A stretch of 64,000 nucleotides of DNA from NCBI RefSeq assembly GCF_020866965.1, contig NZ_JAJATX010000003.1, forward strand, positions 1-64,000, written 5' to 3'. The position numbers and the translations under genes were made by a program. Under the pieces are notes generated by a model. It saw only the letters and a program-made list of their open reading frames with translations. It did no database searches and had not been told where the DNA came from. Shown here one piece after another: positions 7,932 through 18,375 of this stretch. Numbering within the stretch: position 1 is the stretch's first letter; every line of letters begins with the position of its first letter. Origin of the DNA: Microvirga roseola (GTDB lineage Bacteria > Pseudomonadota > Alphaproteobacteria > Rhizobiales > Beijerinckiaceae).

Positions 7932-9740
7932 TCAGGCTTCGACAGGCGTCGGCGCGGGGCTGACCTTCACCCGCGCCGGTTCGGCCTCGCCCGTCATGAA
8001 CTGGGCCTTCGCCAGTTCAGCGAACCGGCCGCCTTTCGCCACCAGCTCCTCGAAGGTGCCGGACTCGACGATGCTGCCCTTGTCGAAGACGAGAATGCGG
8101 TCGGCGTTGCGGATCGTGGCGAGGCGGTGGGCGATGATGAAGGTCGTGCGCCCTTTCATCACCTCGTCCAGGGCCTTCTGGAGCTTGCGCTCGGTGGCCG
8201 CGTCCAGCGCGCTCGTCGCCTCGTCGAGGATGAGGATCGGCGGATTCTTCAGAAGGGCGCGGGCGATGGAGAGGCGCTGGCGCTCGCCGCCGGAGAGAGA
8301 CCGGCCCCGCTCGCCGATGATCGAATCGAGTCCCTCCGACTGGCGGGCGATGAACTCGGTGGCCTGGGCGCGCTCCAGGGCCTCGATCATCTCCTCGTCG
8401 GTGGCGTCGGGCCGGCCGACCTGGAGGTTCTCGCGGATCGAGCGGGCAAAAAGCATCGGCTCCTGGAAGACGACGCCGATATTGCGCCGGAGCGATGCGA
8501 GGGTGATGTCGCGGATATCGTCGCCGTCGATGCGGATGGCGCCCGATTGGGGATCGAAGGCCCGGTGCAGCAGACCCAGCGTGGTCGATTTGCCCGAGCC
8601 GGTGGATCCCACCAGCGCGACGTTCTCGCCCTGCCGCACGGAGAATGTCACGTCCTGGACCGCCGAGCGCTTGCCGTCATAGGAGAAGCTGACGTCCTCG
8701 AAGCTCACATCGCCCTCGAAACGCTCCAGATCCTTGGCGTTGGGACGGTCGTGGACGGCGGGGGCCGTATCGAGAATCTCGAAGAACTCCCGCATCTTCG
8801 GCGCCTGCATGAAGAGCTGATTGACGAAGCTCACTGCCTGTTCGAGCCGCCCGATGAGCATGGTCGCAATGCTCATGAACATGACGATGTCGCCGATGGT
8901 GGCGAGGCCCACGAGGTGAAGCCAGGTGCCGACGAGGAAGATCGCCGTGACCGTGATGGTCGCGGAAGCGCGCGAGGCGACAGACGCCAGCGCCCACCAG
9001 GACAGAACCGGGTTCTGGGCCTGGAGCAGCTGCTGGATGATCGTCCGCAGCGAACGGGTCTCCGCCTCGACACGGGTGAAGGACTGGATCACCGGAATGT
9101 TGCCGAGCGCATCGGAGGCATGCTCCGCAAGACTCGAATGGTAGCGCTCGACGGAGCCCTGCAGGCTCTCTGTCTTGCGCACCACCACGGCCGTGAGCAC
9201 GGCGAAGACGACGACGAGCACGAGCAGCAGCAGGCCCAGACGCCAGTTGAGGAACACCGTCAGCGGCAGCAATACGACGAGCGCCACGAGGGCCGACAGG
9301 TGCTCGCGGAAGAAGCCGAGCCAGAGCCAAGCCATGCCGTTGGAGCCTTCCAGCATCACCTTGAGCACGCGTCCCGAATGGGTCGAGGTGTGAAAGGCCA
9401 GCGGCAGTTCGAGAACATGTTCGAAGTAGTTCGCCACCACGGCCAGGCGGCGGCGATGGGAGAGCCGGTCCGCATTGAGCGCAACGAGGACGCCGGCGCC
9501 GATGCTGAAGAAGCCGAAGGCGATCCAGGCGATGATGAGCGGCGTCAGGACGGAGAAGCTGACGGGGCGCGCGCCGGCTCCCTGAGCGCGCGTGAGCACG
9601 TCGATGATGCGGCCGAACAGGATCGGCTCGGCGAAGGCGGAAATCGCCAGCGCCACATTGGCGAGGGACAGGAGAGCCCCCAAGCGCAGATCGGAACCGA
9701 GCTGGCCCAGTACGCGGGAATAAAGGCGGATCAGCCACAT
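7932..9740 (-). CDS. ndvA: NdvA/ChvA-like glucan ABC exporter (fused permease-ATPase)
   Basis: A 602-residue half-transporter with the membrane domain at the N-terminus (six hydrophobic segments, residues about 20-310) and an ATPase at the C-terminus: Walker [10 protein letters not shown] (about 380-390), signature [16 protein letters not shown], Walker [13 protein letters not shown], and H-loop AHRLAT. The N-terminal [11 protein letters not shown] and the GLWLGFF-like segment resemble NdvA/ChvA, which export cyclic beta-1,2-glucan to the periplasm. No NdvB-type glucan synthase is in the window, so the substrate is inferred from family resemblance only. Confidence 0.8.
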   Translation of the reverse strand: MWLIRLYSRVLGQLGSDLRLGALLSLANVALAISAFAEPILFGRIIDVLTRAQGAGARPVSFSVLTPLIIAWIAFGFFSIGAGVLVALNADRLSHRRRLAVVANYFEHVLELPLAFHTSTHSGRVLKVMLEGSNGMAWLWLGFFREHLSALVALVVLLPLTVFLNWRLGLLLLVLVVVFAVLTAVVVRKTESLQGSVERYHSSLAEHASDALGNIPVIQSFTRVEAETRSLRTIIQQLLQAQNPVLSWWALASVASRASATITVTAIFLVGTWLHLVGLATIGDIVMFMSIATMLIGRLEQAVSFVNQLFMQAPKMREFFEILDTAPAVHDRPNAKDLERFEGDVSFEDVSFSYDGKRSAVQDVTFSVRQGENVALVGSTGSGKSTTLGLLHRAFDPQSGAIRIDGDDIRDITLASLRRNIGVVFQEPMLFARSIRENLQVGRPDATDEEMIEALERAQATEFIARQSEGLDSIIGERGRSLSGGERQRLSIARALLKNPPILILDEATSALDAATERKLQKALDEVMKGRTTFIIAHRLATIRNADRILVFDKGSIVESGTFEELVAKGGRFAELAKAQFMTGEAEPARVKVSPAPTPVEA

Positions 9741-9839
9741 CGGATCGACCTGCGACCTTGACAGAAGACCTGGGGAGAACTTCGCTCAACGGCGAGGGTT
9801 GCATCCCCGCCGCCATTGAACAGGCACTCGGACCTCGCC

Positions 9840-10334
9840 TCAACCCTTCGCCGCGACGACCAGGGCCCAGTAAACCTTATATTTCGAGTTCGGTGCATAA
9901 GCCGTGGCGATGCCGATCCGGGCGGCCTGAGGATCGAGCAGGACCCGGTTGTGCGGGGCGCTTTCCCGCCAGCCGGAGAAGGCCTCGGCCAGGGTGTGAT
10001 AGCCGGCCGAGAGATTGGCGGCGGGAGCCGTGAAGCCCGCGGCCGCGAGCCTGGCCTTGAACGCCTCGGCCGAGCTCGGCCTGTCCGCCGCCGCCATGGC
10101 TTCGGCCTCCGCCCTTGCAGCCGCCTGCAGCCCGGGGTCGACGGCCAGGGGGCCGAGGCCGTTATTGCGGCGATAGGCGCCGATCATGTCCCGCGCCATT
10201 GCGGCATCCACCTCCGCACCGGCCTGAGCCAGCGAAGCGTAGAAGCTCGGTTTCCGGTTCTGCTGGACGCGCGGCTGGCTCTGGCAGGCCGCCAGAGCGA
10301 GCGTGGAAAGGCCGATCAGGATGAGACGCTTCAT
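9840..10334 (-). CDS. CAP-domain lipoprotein
   Basis: A 164-residue protein. The N-terminus is a short signal ending in a lipobox (LAACQ), so it should be a lipoprotein. The rest is a CAP/SCP-like domain with NNGLGPLAVDPGLQAAARAEA, a GYHTLAEAFSGWRES stretch and HNRVLL, the bacterial version of the CAP signature. The role is unknown; bacterial CAP proteins are often cell-envelope proteins. Its ATG overlaps the TGA of the upstream mechanosensitive channel gene, so the two are co-translated. Confidence 0.85.
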   Translation of the reverse strand: MKRLILIGLSTLALAACQSQPRVQQNRKPSFYASLAQAGAEVDAAMARDMIGAYRRNNGLGPLAVDPGLQAAARAEAEAMAAADRPSSAEAFKARLAAAGFTAPAANLSAGYHTLAEAFSGWRESAPHNRVLLDPQAARIGIATAYAPNSKYKVYWALVVAAKG

Positions 10335-12889
10335 GCGGGCGTCTTATCCTTGAGAAGGGTTGAGGTTTCGCTCTCCTTCTCCTCGCCTCTCGGCTCGGCC
10401 CTCACCTCTTCCGCCGGAGCGGCGACCGGGGACGGCACGCCGATCCCGGCCTTTCGCAGCCCGCGGAAGATCTCGAAGTAGAGATCGCTCGAGACGCGCG
10501 CGGCGGAGTCGATGTCGTCCACGAAACAGACGAGATCGAAATCGATGGTGTTCTCCGTGACCTTCTTGAACAGCACCCGGGGCGCGGGCTCGCTCATGAC
10601 CTCGCGATGCGCCAGAGCGGCCATGCGCATGATCTCCGCCACCTGGTCGGGATCCGACGAGACCCGCGGTACCGGAACCGAGACGAGCACCCGTCCGACG
10701 CGGTCGCTGCGCACCCGGTTGCGAACGACGCCGGAGATCAGGTTCGAGTTGGGCACGATCAGGGTTGCGCGGTCGAAGGTCTGGATCTCGGTCGAGCGCA
10801 CGTTGATCCGCCGCACATAGCCCTCCGCATCGCCCACCACGACGAGATCGCCGACGCGGATCGGGCGCTCCCAGAGGAGGATGAGGCCGGAGATGAAGTT
10901 GTTGACGATGGATTGCAGGCCGAAACCGATACCGACGGAGAGCGCGCCGGCCACGATGGTCAGCCGCTCCAGGCTGAGGCCCAGATAGGTGAAGGCCACG
11001 ACGCCCGTCGTGATGATGCCCACATAGCCGGCCGCCGTGCGGATCGAGTTGCGCAGGCCCGCATCGAGATCGGTCGCGGGCAGGAAGGTGTTGTCGAGCC
11101 AGCGCTGGATCAGACGGGTGATGGTGAAGCCCGCAGCGAAGAGACAGGCCGCGATCAGGATCGACGACAGGGAGATGGTGATGTCGCCGACGCTGAACCC
11201 GAAGAAGAGCGTCCTGACCGAGGTCATCAGGTCCGCGGATTCGATGCCAAGCGGAGCCAGGATCAGGAGAAGCGCCAGGACGATGAGGCCGAGCCGCGCA
11301 AGGCCGCTGCCGATCACCCCGATCTGTTCCAGGGAGCGGCGGCGCAGGCCCGTATTGGCCTGGAGCGTGGTGACGATCCGGCTCTGTCCGCTCAAGGAGC
11401 CGCCGATGAACTCATCCGCCAGGGCGACCGCCAGGATCAGAATGGCGACGATGGTGGAGACCCAGACCGCCTGATCGACCAGGAAGGAGGCCAAAGCCAC
11501 ATAGCCGCCGACCACGCTGCCGAGGATGACGGCGACGACGATCCAGCCGAGACCGCGCAGAGGGCCGCCGATGCTCGGCTCCGGAGAGAGGTAGGGCCCG
11601 AGGCAGGCCTCTTCCTGCGCCTCCTTGGCTGCGAAGCGGCGCAGCATCTCGGCGAAGGCGAGCGCCAGGACGACGGCGAAGACAGCCCGCGTGACAACCG
11701 TGATCGGCAGGGCCGCGGCAATGGCCTTGTTGAAGGCTTCGATGACCTTGCCCGCCACCATGATCGTGGCGATGGCGAGGGAGAAATTCATGATCCGCGC
11801 GGCGGAGACATCCGTGACGGAAACGAGCCGCCACGACGGGCGGTCCGGCGCCAGGATCGCATCGATGAGCGCCCGGACGAAGGCGACGAAGGCGAGCCCT
11901 CGCAGCAGAGCCGCAACGACCTGTTCGAGGCGGGGCGGCAGGATGTCGGCGGAATCGAAGGCGGTCCAGACGACCCAGCTTCCGGCAATGGCGGGAGCCG
12001 CCCCCAGGAAGAGGACGCCGATGGCGGCCGTGAGGCGGCTGCGGCGGGACGGATCCTCGATCAGGGGGTCCCGCTTGACGAGGCGCGGAGCGATGGAGCG
12101 CCGCCCGACATAGAGCGCAATGGCCGTGCCGGTGGCGAGGCCCAGGAACAGCAGGATGCCCAGGGTCGAGCGCCGCTGGAGCTGATCGATCGCATCGGAG
12201 AAGATGATGCGCTGGGCGCGAAGCTCCCGCGGGACGGCCTGCAGCACGTTCATCCAGAGATCGGGGCTAAAGAGCCCGTCGCTCTGCTCGAAGACGGCCC
12301 GCGTGAAACCGGCCCGGCGCAGGTCGCCGATCTGGGCGCTCAGCTGCTCGGCCTGGACGAGGAGCGCGCGGCCGAGCCGCTGGGTTTCGTCGAGCTCCGC
12401 CACGGCGGCCTCGCGCTCCGCCCGGTCCTTGGCCACGTCGGCGCTTTCCTCGAGCTGGCCGCTCGCGGGCTTCGGTCCGAGCTGGGCCAGGCGGGCCTTG
12501 CTGGCCTCGAGCCTCGGCGCCTGCACGTCGACGATGGTGCGGATATCCGCGATGACCGGCTCGATCTCCTGGCGGAAGCGCTGCAGCTCCGCATCGGGCA
12601 GGGTCCGTCCGTCGAGGGCGAGCTCCTTTTGCTCGAGATCCGCCTTGTACGCATCGAGCTTGGCGCGCGCGGCCCTGGTTTCGAGGGAAACCGGGGCCGG
12701 CGGCGCTTCGGGCGCGGGCGCGACAGGAGCAGGTTGCGGCGGCTGCTGCGGCTGAGCATCGGGCTTTGCCTGCTGCTCAGCCTTGGGGGCTGGCTGAGCC
12801 TGCTGGGCCTGAGCCCAGGCTCCCGGCGCCGCAAGGCTCAAAGCCATCATGGCGGCCAAGAACAGCCGCTTCGGTCCAACACGCGTCAT
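10331..12889 (-). CDS. DUF3772 mechanosensitive (MscS-type) channel
   Basis: A large 852-residue envelope channel. It has a signal peptide (residues 1-26, ending AWAQA), a Pro/Gln/Ala-rich linker, a periplasmic coiled region with the DUF3772 domain (about 70-240), then about ten membrane segments. The MscS core follows (about 620-740): GIGFGLQSIVNNFISGLILLWERPIRVGD and the beta-domain block with EIQTFDRATLIVPNSNLI. It is probably an osmotic safety valve related to MscK-like giant channels. It is the first gene of a leftward run with the CAP lipoprotein. Confidence 0.9.
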   Translation of the reverse strand: MTRVGPKRLFLAAMMALSLAAPGAWAQAQQAQPAPKAEQQAKPDAQPQQPPQPAPVAPAPEAPPAPVSLETRAARAKLDAYKADLEQKELALDGRTLPDAELQRFRQEIEPVIADIRTIVDVQAPRLEASKARLAQLGPKPASGQLEESADVAKDRAEREAAVAELDETQRLGRALLVQAEQLSAQIGDLRRAGFTRAVFEQSDGLFSPDLWMNVLQAVPRELRAQRIIFSDAIDQLQRRSTLGILLFLGLATGTAIALYVGRRSIAPRLVKRDPLIEDPSRRSRLTAAIGVLFLGAAPAIAGSWVVWTAFDSADILPPRLEQVVAALLRGLAFVAFVRALIDAILAPDRPSWRLVSVTDVSAARIMNFSLAIATIMVAGKVIEAFNKAIAAALPITVVTRAVFAVVLALAFAEMLRRFAAKEAQEEACLGPYLSPEPSIGGPLRGLGWIVVAVILGSVVGGYVALASFLVDQAVWVSTIVAILILAVALADEFIGGSLSGQSRIVTTLQANTGLRRRSLEQIGVIGSGLARLGLIVLALLLILAPLGIESADLMTSVRTLFFGFSVGDITISLSSILIAACLFAAGFTITRLIQRWLDNTFLPATDLDAGLRNSIRTAAGYVGIITTGVVAFTYLGLSLERLTIVAGALSVGIGFGLQSIVNNFISGLILLWERPIRVGDLVVVGDAEGYVRRINVRSTEIQTFDRATLIVPNSNLISGVVRNRVRSDRVGRVLVSVPVPRVSSDPDQVAEIMRMAALAHREVMSEPAPRVLFKKVTENTIDFDLVCFVDDIDSAARVSSDLYFEIFRGLRKAGIGVPSPVAAPAEEVRAEPRGEEKESETSTLLKDKTPA

Positions 12890-13301
12890 TCAGTGCGCCT
12901 TATCGCATTCCCTTGCGGGCCCGTTTTGCGAATCATTACGGCGAAAAGTCGCCGGCGGGCGGGCGCAGCGCAAGAAAAAGCAAGAAAAGGCGGCAGGCTG
13001 TAAACAATTACGTCTTCGGCTTTTCTTCCCCGAACGGAACCGACCGGCTCCCCAGTACTGGCTGGCTGGGCCGGCGCGGCGGCGAGCGCGGCATCGGAAC
13101 GGACAAGAGCGGGATCCAATGATCCCTTTCGCCGTTGTTTGGGACGGGCCGAATAACCAGTGTCAGGGACGAGGGGCCAATGTTCGGGCGATCTTCCGGG
13201 CGCAGTGTCGCATATGAGGCGCCGCTTCATTCTGCCCGTTCCCCAGCCATGTTTTCGCCTTTTTGGATGCCCTTGGGTGATCCCTGATTCAAGGAGACGT
13301 C
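12890..13301. other. Intergenic region between divergent channel and GH2 genes
   Basis: The 412-bp gap between two divergently read genes should hold promoters for both. I saw no convincing gene, RNA or strong hairpin. The only clear signal is AAGGAG just before the GH2 start codon at 13302. Short open frames here have atypical, Arg/Pro/Gly-rich translations and look like chance frames of GC-rich DNA. Confidence 0.5.
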
Positions 13302-16052
13302 ATGCACGACAACCGCATCAGTCTGGATGGGACCTGGGAATTTTTGCATGTGGCCGACGACCGTCTGGCCGGCCCGGCGGAAGTGCGCCAGATCGTGGTG
13401 CCGAGTCCGTGGCAGGCCCAGTTCTCGGACCTGCGCATGCGGGCGGGCATCGGCATCTACCGCAAAACGATCCATATCGACGAGGACTGGCTCCACGACA
13501 GCGTCTGGATCCGCTTCGGCGCCGTGTTCCACAACACGAAGGTCTTCATCAACGGCGAGGCCATCGGCCATAACGAGGGCGGCTTCCTGCCCTTCTCCTT
13601 CGACGTGACCGGCTATCTCAAGCCCGGCGCGAACGAGATCAAGGTCCGCGTCGACTCGCCCACCGACAACCCGGCCGAGTTCCCGGATTCGCCGTTCGCG
13701 GAAATCCCCTTCGGTAAGCAGAGCTGGTACGGCCCGCTCTCAGGCATCTGGCAGTCCGTGTATCTCGACCGCCGCATCTCCGACCACATGACTCGCGTGC
13801 GCCTCGTGCCGAACCTCGCCAACGGCCGGGTGACGGCGGGCGTGTTCTTCGCGCGTCCCCTCACGGACGCGACGCAGATCCGCATCGAGGTGACGGGCCC
13901 CTCAGGCGAGATCGTGCTCGACGAGATGCACGAGACGCAGGTCGGCGTCACCAGCATGCCCTTCGAGTTCACGGTGGAGGACGTCCAGGCCTGGTCGCCG
14001 GATCATCCCAACCTCTATCGCACCCGCCTCGAGTTCATCCGCAACGGCGAGGTGAAGGACGAGATCGCCGACAGCTTCGGCTTCCGCACCATCGAGACCC
14101 GCAACGGGAAGTTCTACCTCAACGGAGAGCCGATCTATCTGCGCTCCGCTCTCGACCAGGACTATTACCCGGACACGATCTGCACCGTGCCTTCGGTGGA
14201 GTTTCTCGAGGATCAGTTCCGCAAGGCGAAGGAGCTCGGCCTCAACTGCCTGCGCTGCCACATCAAGGCGGCCGACCCGCGCTATTACGAGGTAGCGGAC
14301 CGGATGGGCATGCTCATCTGGACGGAGCTGCCGAACGGCGGCATGGCGACGGACCGCTCCCGCGGGCGCAAGGAAAGGCTCCTGAAGGGCATCGTCGACC
14401 GGGACGTGAACCACCCGTCGATCATCATCTGGACGATCATCAACGAGAACTGGGGCGTCGACCTCGTCAACGACGCCGACCACCGCGACTGGCTCAAGCG
14501 CACCTTCGCGTGGCTCAAGGCCTACGATCCCTTGCGGCTCGTGGTCGACAACTCGCCCCTGGCGCCGAGCTTCCACGTGGAATCCGACATCGCGGATTAT
14601 CACTTCTACGCCGCCTATCCCGACCACCGGGAGCAGTGGGACCACTTCGTGGACGAGCTCGCCAACCGGGCGACCTGGCTCTACTCGCCCCATGGGGACG
14701 CCGTCATCACCGGCCGCGAGCCTTTGATGTGCTCGGAATTCGGCAATTGGGGCCTGCCCTATCCGAAGGACCTGCGCGACGAGAGGGGCGAGGAGCCGTG
14801 GTGGTTCGAGACCGGACACGACTGGGGCGAGGGCGTGATGTACGCCCACGGCGTCGAGAACCGCTTCTCCGACTGGAGCCTCGACCGCGTCTTCGGCGAC
14901 CTGCGCCGTTTCGTGATCGCCGCGCAATGGCAGCAGTTCCGCGCGCTCAAGTATGAGATCGAGGCCATGCGGCGCAAGCCCAGCCTCGCCGGCTACGTCA
15001 TCACCGAGCTGCACGATTGCCACTGGGAGTCGAACGGGCTTCTGGACATGCGCCGCAACACGCGCGTGTTCCATGAGCTCTTCCACATCGTCAATTCGGA
15101 CACGGTGATCGTGCCGAAATGGGAGCGGGCCTCCTACTGGTCCGGGGAGAAGGCCGTTCTGCACCTCGCCATCGCCCATGGCGCGGGTCCCGTTCTCGAC
15201 GGCTGCCAGCTCGAGATCGGCGTCAGCGGCGAGACCCAGCGCCTGTCCCTGCCCCGCATCGAGGCGCCGGACGTGCTCAATCTCGGCCGGATCGAAGTGC
15301 CTCTGCCGGAAGTGGGCGAGCCCTCCTTGAGGCGCATCAGCTTCGACCTGCGCTCCTCCGACGGCCGCGTGGTCGCCCACAATCATCACGACATCGCCAT
15401 CCATCCGCAGCGCAGCCGCCCGGTCCACGCGCGCGAGCTGGTCTGGTCGCCGGACGAGGACATCCGGGAGCGCTTCCAGGCGCTCGGCTACAATCAGGCC
15501 AGGGCTTTCGAGGAATCGACCCTCGTCGTCTCCCGCACCCATGACAAGGCCATTGCCGACCATGTGCGCAACGGGGCCAAGCTCCTGCTTCTCCCGGAAG
15601 GCGACATGACGCTCTACCCGTTCTTCCCGCACTGGCAGGCGGTGAAGGTGCAGTCCCGCTCCGGCACGCTCTGGTCGGGCGACTGGGCCTCCTCCTTCGG
15701 CTGGCTGCGGCGCTCGGGCCATTTCGCCCGCTTCCCGTCGGGACCGCTGCTCGACGAGACCATGGACCGGGTGCTGCCGGATTACGTGATCTCCGGCTGC
15801 AACCTGCTCGACTTCCAGGCCCGCGTCTTCGCCGGTCTCGTGGTGGGCTGGATCCACAAGCCTGTGGCGCTCGGCGTCGAGCGCTCCTACGGCCGCGGAC
15901 GCCTGGTCGCCTCGACGCTGCGCCTGCTCCGGGACGAGCCCATGGCCGACCCGACGGCGACGATGCTCACGGACGCCCTGATGGAACTCGCGGTGGAGTC
16001 ACGCGCGCCTCGTCTCGAGGAGGCCGTGAGGGCCGCCGAAGCGGCAGCCTGA
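13302..16052 (+). CDS. Glycoside hydrolase family 2 enzyme
   Basis: A 916-residue retaining beta-glycosidase of GH2 (beta-galactosidase, glucuronidase, mannosidase clan). The N-terminal jelly-roll sugar-binding domain spans about 5-190 (GIGIYRKTI, FHNTKVFINGEAIGHNEGGF). It is followed by an immunoglobulin-like domain and a TIM barrel with acid/base Glu382 (TIINENWG) and nucleophile Glu479 (CSEFGNWG). An extra C-terminal region of about 300 residues has no obvious motif. No signal peptide is visible, so it is probably cytosolic. AAGGAG precedes the ATG and a strong terminator follows. The exact sugar is unknown. Confidence 0.88.
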   Translation: MHDNRISLDGTWEFLHVADDRLAGPAEVRQIVVPSPWQAQFSDLRMRAGIGIYRKTIHIDEDWLHDSVWIRFGAVFHNTKVFINGEAIGHNEGGFLPFSFDVTGYLKPGANEIKVRVDSPTDNPAEFPDSPFAEIPFGKQSWYGPLSGIWQSVYLDRRISDHMTRVRLVPNLANGRVTAGVFFARPLTDATQIRIEVTGPSGEIVLDEMHETQVGVTSMPFEFTVEDVQAWSPDHPNLYRTRLEFIRNGEVKDEIADSFGFRTIETRNGKFYLNGEPIYLRSALDQDYYPDTICTVPSVEFLEDQFRKAKELGLNCLRCHIKAADPRYYEVADRMGMLIWTELPNGGMATDRSRGRKERLLKGIVDRDVNHPSIIIWTIINENWGVDLVNDADHRDWLKRTFAWLKAYDPLRLVVDNSPLAPSFHVESDIADYHFYAAYPDHREQWDHFVDELANRATWLYSPHGDAVITGREPLMCSEFGNWGLPYPKDLRDERGEEPWWFETGHDWGEGVMYAHGVENRFSDWSLDRVFGDLRRFVIAAQWQQFRALKYEIEAMRRKPSLAGYVITELHDCHWESNGLLDMRRNTRVFHELFHIVNSDTVIVPKWERASYWSGEKAVLHLAIAHGAGPVLDGCQLEIGVSGETQRLSLPRIEAPDVLNLGRIEVPLPEVGEPSLRRISFDLRSSDGRVVAHNHHDIAIHPQRSRPVHARELVWSPDEDIRERFQALGYNQARAFEESTLVVSRTHDKAIADHVRNGAKLLLLPEGDMTLYPFFPHWQAVKVQSRSGTLWSGDWASSFGWLRRSGHFARFPSGPLLDETMDRVLPDYVISGCNLLDFQARVFAGLVVGWIHKPVALGVERSYGRGRLVASTLRLLRDEPMADPTATMLTDALMELAVESRAPRLEEAVRAAEAAA

Positions 16053-16070
16053 TCCGGCCCTTCCGACACA

Positions 16071-16104
16071 AAAAGAGCGGCGCGGGAAACCGCGCCGCTC
16101 TTTT
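16071..16104. terminator. Bidirectional Rho-independent terminator
   Basis: An 11-bp perfect GC-rich stem (GAGCGGCGCGG paired with CCGCGCCGCTC) closed by a GAAA tetraloop, with AAAA on the left and TTTT on the right, so it can work in both directions. It sits between the convergent GH2 and GH1-RmlD genes. Confidence 0.95.
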
Positions 16105-16135
16105 CACATCGAGATCCCGATACCCGCCAGGCCCC

Positions 16136-18307
16136 CTATTCGGCTGCGAGCTTCATCGCGTCCTCCGACCACTCCGTCTCGCTCTCGGCGAAGAAGCGGT
16201 CGAGCGCGCTCTCCAGGCTCGGCATGAGCGTGCCGCGCTCCGTCGACAGGGCCGTGATGAGCGGCTCCCCCTCGGCAGCCTCTTCAACGAGATCCGGATC
16301 GAAACCGGCCCGCTCGGCGGCGGCCGCTGCGAGGTCGCGCCAGGAGGTCTGTCCGGTATTGGCCATGTGCCAGATGCCCGTGCCGCCATCGATCAGAAGA
16401 TCGAGCGAGGTGTTCACGAGGTCGGGCACATAGGTGGGCGACACGATGTCGGGGCTGGCCTTCACGGCGTCGCCCCGGCTTAAGGTGTTCAGGATGGACC
16501 AGACGAAATTGTAGCGATCCCAGGGGCCGAAGAAGGCGCTGGTGCGGATGACGAGGGCCTTGTCGTGCGCGGCCAGGATCCGGCGCTCGGCTTCGGCCTT
16601 GCTGGCCCCATAGACCGTCGTGGGATTGGTCGCGTCGCTCTCCAGGTAGGGCCGCCCGAGGGTGCCGTCGAAGACGAGATCGCTGGAGAAGGTGACAAGC
16701 GGAATTCCAAGCTCGGCGCAGGCCTTAGCCAGGATCTCGGCGCCGGCCGCATTCTCGCGAAAGCAGGTCTCGGGATCGTTCTCGGCCTCCGCCACGCGCA
16801 CATAGCCGGCCGTGTTGATGACCGCCCAGGGCCTGTGGCGTGCGAGGGCGACGGACACGCTTTCCCTGTCCGCAATGTTCATGTCGCCGCGGGAAAGCAG
16901 CATGTGATCGAGCCCGCGAAAATCGCTCAGGCGCGAGAAGGCTCGGCCCAGGGTGCCGGTGGCTCCCGTGATCATGAGCTGGCGCGGCGAGCCGACCAGG
17001 CGGCAGGCGTTCGATTTCCTTGACGGCGGCTTGTAGAAGCGGATGTCGCGCTTCCACCAGCCCGCGCGGTCGAGAACCGGATGGTCGTAATCCCCGGTCC
17101 TGGCAAGCGCTTCGGCGGCGTGCGCCAGAGCTGTGCGACGGGGCTCGGGCGCCCGGACGTCGAAGGGACCGGGCTCGTAGAAACCGTTGCGCGACGTGAG
17201 AAGGCTGTTCCAGTCCACGGCGCCGAAGAGGGACCAGATGGTCACGGCGCGGATGTCGGCGCCTTCCTCGCGGAGCACCTCCACATCCCGCCAGACCTGC
17301 ATGAGCCAGCGGAGCTGGTCGTCCCGCGTGCAGCCATGGTGCGCTTCCGTGACGGCCATGGGCCGCCTGTAGCGCTCCCACACCTCACGCAGGCGGGCGG
17401 CCGGACCGATATCTTCGGGCGGGAGCGGCATGCGCACGGCTTCCGCATCCGCGTAATCATGCCTGCCGTTTCCGCCCCAATGGTGTTCGGGATAGCGCGT
17501 CAGGCGCTCGTCGAGATAGCGCTCGCTCGTCAGGTAGTGATTGATGCCGATGATGTCCGGCGCGGCGTCGGCTTCCAGGAGCAGCTCGAGATCGGCCTGC
17601 GGAACGCCGTGATCGAGAAGGATCCGCCACCAGGGATGGTGGCGGTCGACCATGCCGCACAGGAGATCGAAACTGAGGAAACGCCGCTGGTTCTCGTGCG
17701 CGGCCTGATAGGCGAGAAGCGGCGTCGAGAAGGTCTTGCCCATGTCGTCCGTCTGGACGAGCTGCGCATCGGGCCTGATCTTGCGGATGGCGCGCATGGC
17801 GAGCACGGTCGCCTTGCATTCATTGACGAGAATCCTGAGGAAAGCCTCGTAGCTCGTGCCGTGCGGGTACCAATGGCCGTAGAGCCCCGAGAAGCGCGCC
17901 GTCGTGAGCGGCTCGTTGACGGGGGTATAGAGGTCGAGGTGGGGATAGCGCCTGGCCACATGAGAAGCGTGGCGGGCGAGCAGCTCCGGCCAGGCGGGAT
18001 CCAGCATGTTCGTGTATCGCGGGCCGCTGCCGTGATGGCACAGGCCCGCAATGGCACGGATCTCAAGCTGCCGAAGGCGCTGCAGGCGCTCGTCGTGCCA
18101 GGAAAAGTCCCTGCGGTCCGGATGTTCAGGCGAGACGCTCTCCCAGAGCACCGGATACCGAAGGGTGCGGATTCCGAGCACGGCGATCCGGTCGAGATCC
18201 TCGATCCGGTCGCCGTGGCCCGTTTCGGAGCTCTGGTCGCGGAAATCGTCGCCGATCCTGGCGATCGTGCATTCCAGACCGCCCCAAAGCTCCAGCTTGG
18301 ACTTCAT
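16136..18307 (-). CDS. Fusion of GH1-like glycosidase and RmlD-like reductase
   Basis: A 723-residue two-domain protein. Residues about 1-430 form a GH1-like TIM barrel with the acid/base in TPVNEPLT (Glu132) and a candidate nucleophile in AVTEAHHG (Glu321). Residues about 444-715 form an extended-SDR domain resembling dTDP-4-dehydrorhamnose reductase: GATGTLGRAF, INTAGYVRVAEAE, and the YGASK catalytic Tyr/Lys (Lys570). The start is set at MKSKLELWGG; the open frame upstream overlaps glf in another frame. There is no rmlA, rmlB or rmlC nearby. Substrates of both halves are unknown; it may remodel a cell-surface glycan with the neighbouring Glf and glycosyltransferase. Confidence 0.85.
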   Translation of the reverse strand: MKSKLELWGGLECTIARIGDDFRDQSSETGHGDRIEDLDRIAVLGIRTLRYPVLWESVSPEHPDRRDFSWHDERLQRLRQLEIRAIAGLCHHGSGPRYTNMLDPAWPELLARHASHVARRYPHLDLYTPVNEPLTTARFSGLYGHWYPHGTSYEAFLRILVNECKATVLAMRAIRKIRPDAQLVQTDDMGKTFSTPLLAYQAAHENQRRFLSFDLLCGMVDRHHPWWRILLDHGVPQADLELLLEADAAPDIIGINHYLTSERYLDERLTRYPEHHWGGNGRHDYADAEAVRMPLPPEDIGPAARLREVWERYRRPMAVTEAHHGCTRDDQLRWLMQVWRDVEVLREEGADIRAVTIWSLFGAVDWNSLLTSRNGFYEPGPFDVRAPEPRRTALAHAAEALARTGDYDHPVLDRAGWWKRDIRFYKPPSRKSNACRLVGSPRQLMITGATGTLGRAFSRLSDFRGLDHMLLSRGDMNIADRESVSVALARHRPWAVINTAGYVRVAEAENDPETCFRENAAGAEILAKACAELGIPLVTFSSDLVFDGTLGRPYLESDATNPTTVYGASKAEAERRILAAHDKALVIRTSAFFGPWDRYNFVWSILNTLSRGDAVKASPDIVSPTYVPDLVNTSLDLLIDGGTGIWHMANTGQTSWRDLAAAAAERAGFDPDLVEEAAEGEPLITALSTERGTLMPSLESALDRFFAESETEWSEDAMKLAAE

Positions 18308-18375
18308 TCTACAACCCCGGCTGTTTCGCGCATCAACAACGGAGCCGGATGCGGAATGTTCGATGACAATACTCA

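Noticed and set aside
10607-13003. A 798-residue forward frame opposite the mechanosensitive channel
   Set aside because: Low-complexity Asp/Gly/Arg/Glu-rich translation, no ribosome site, fully antisense to a clear membrane protein.
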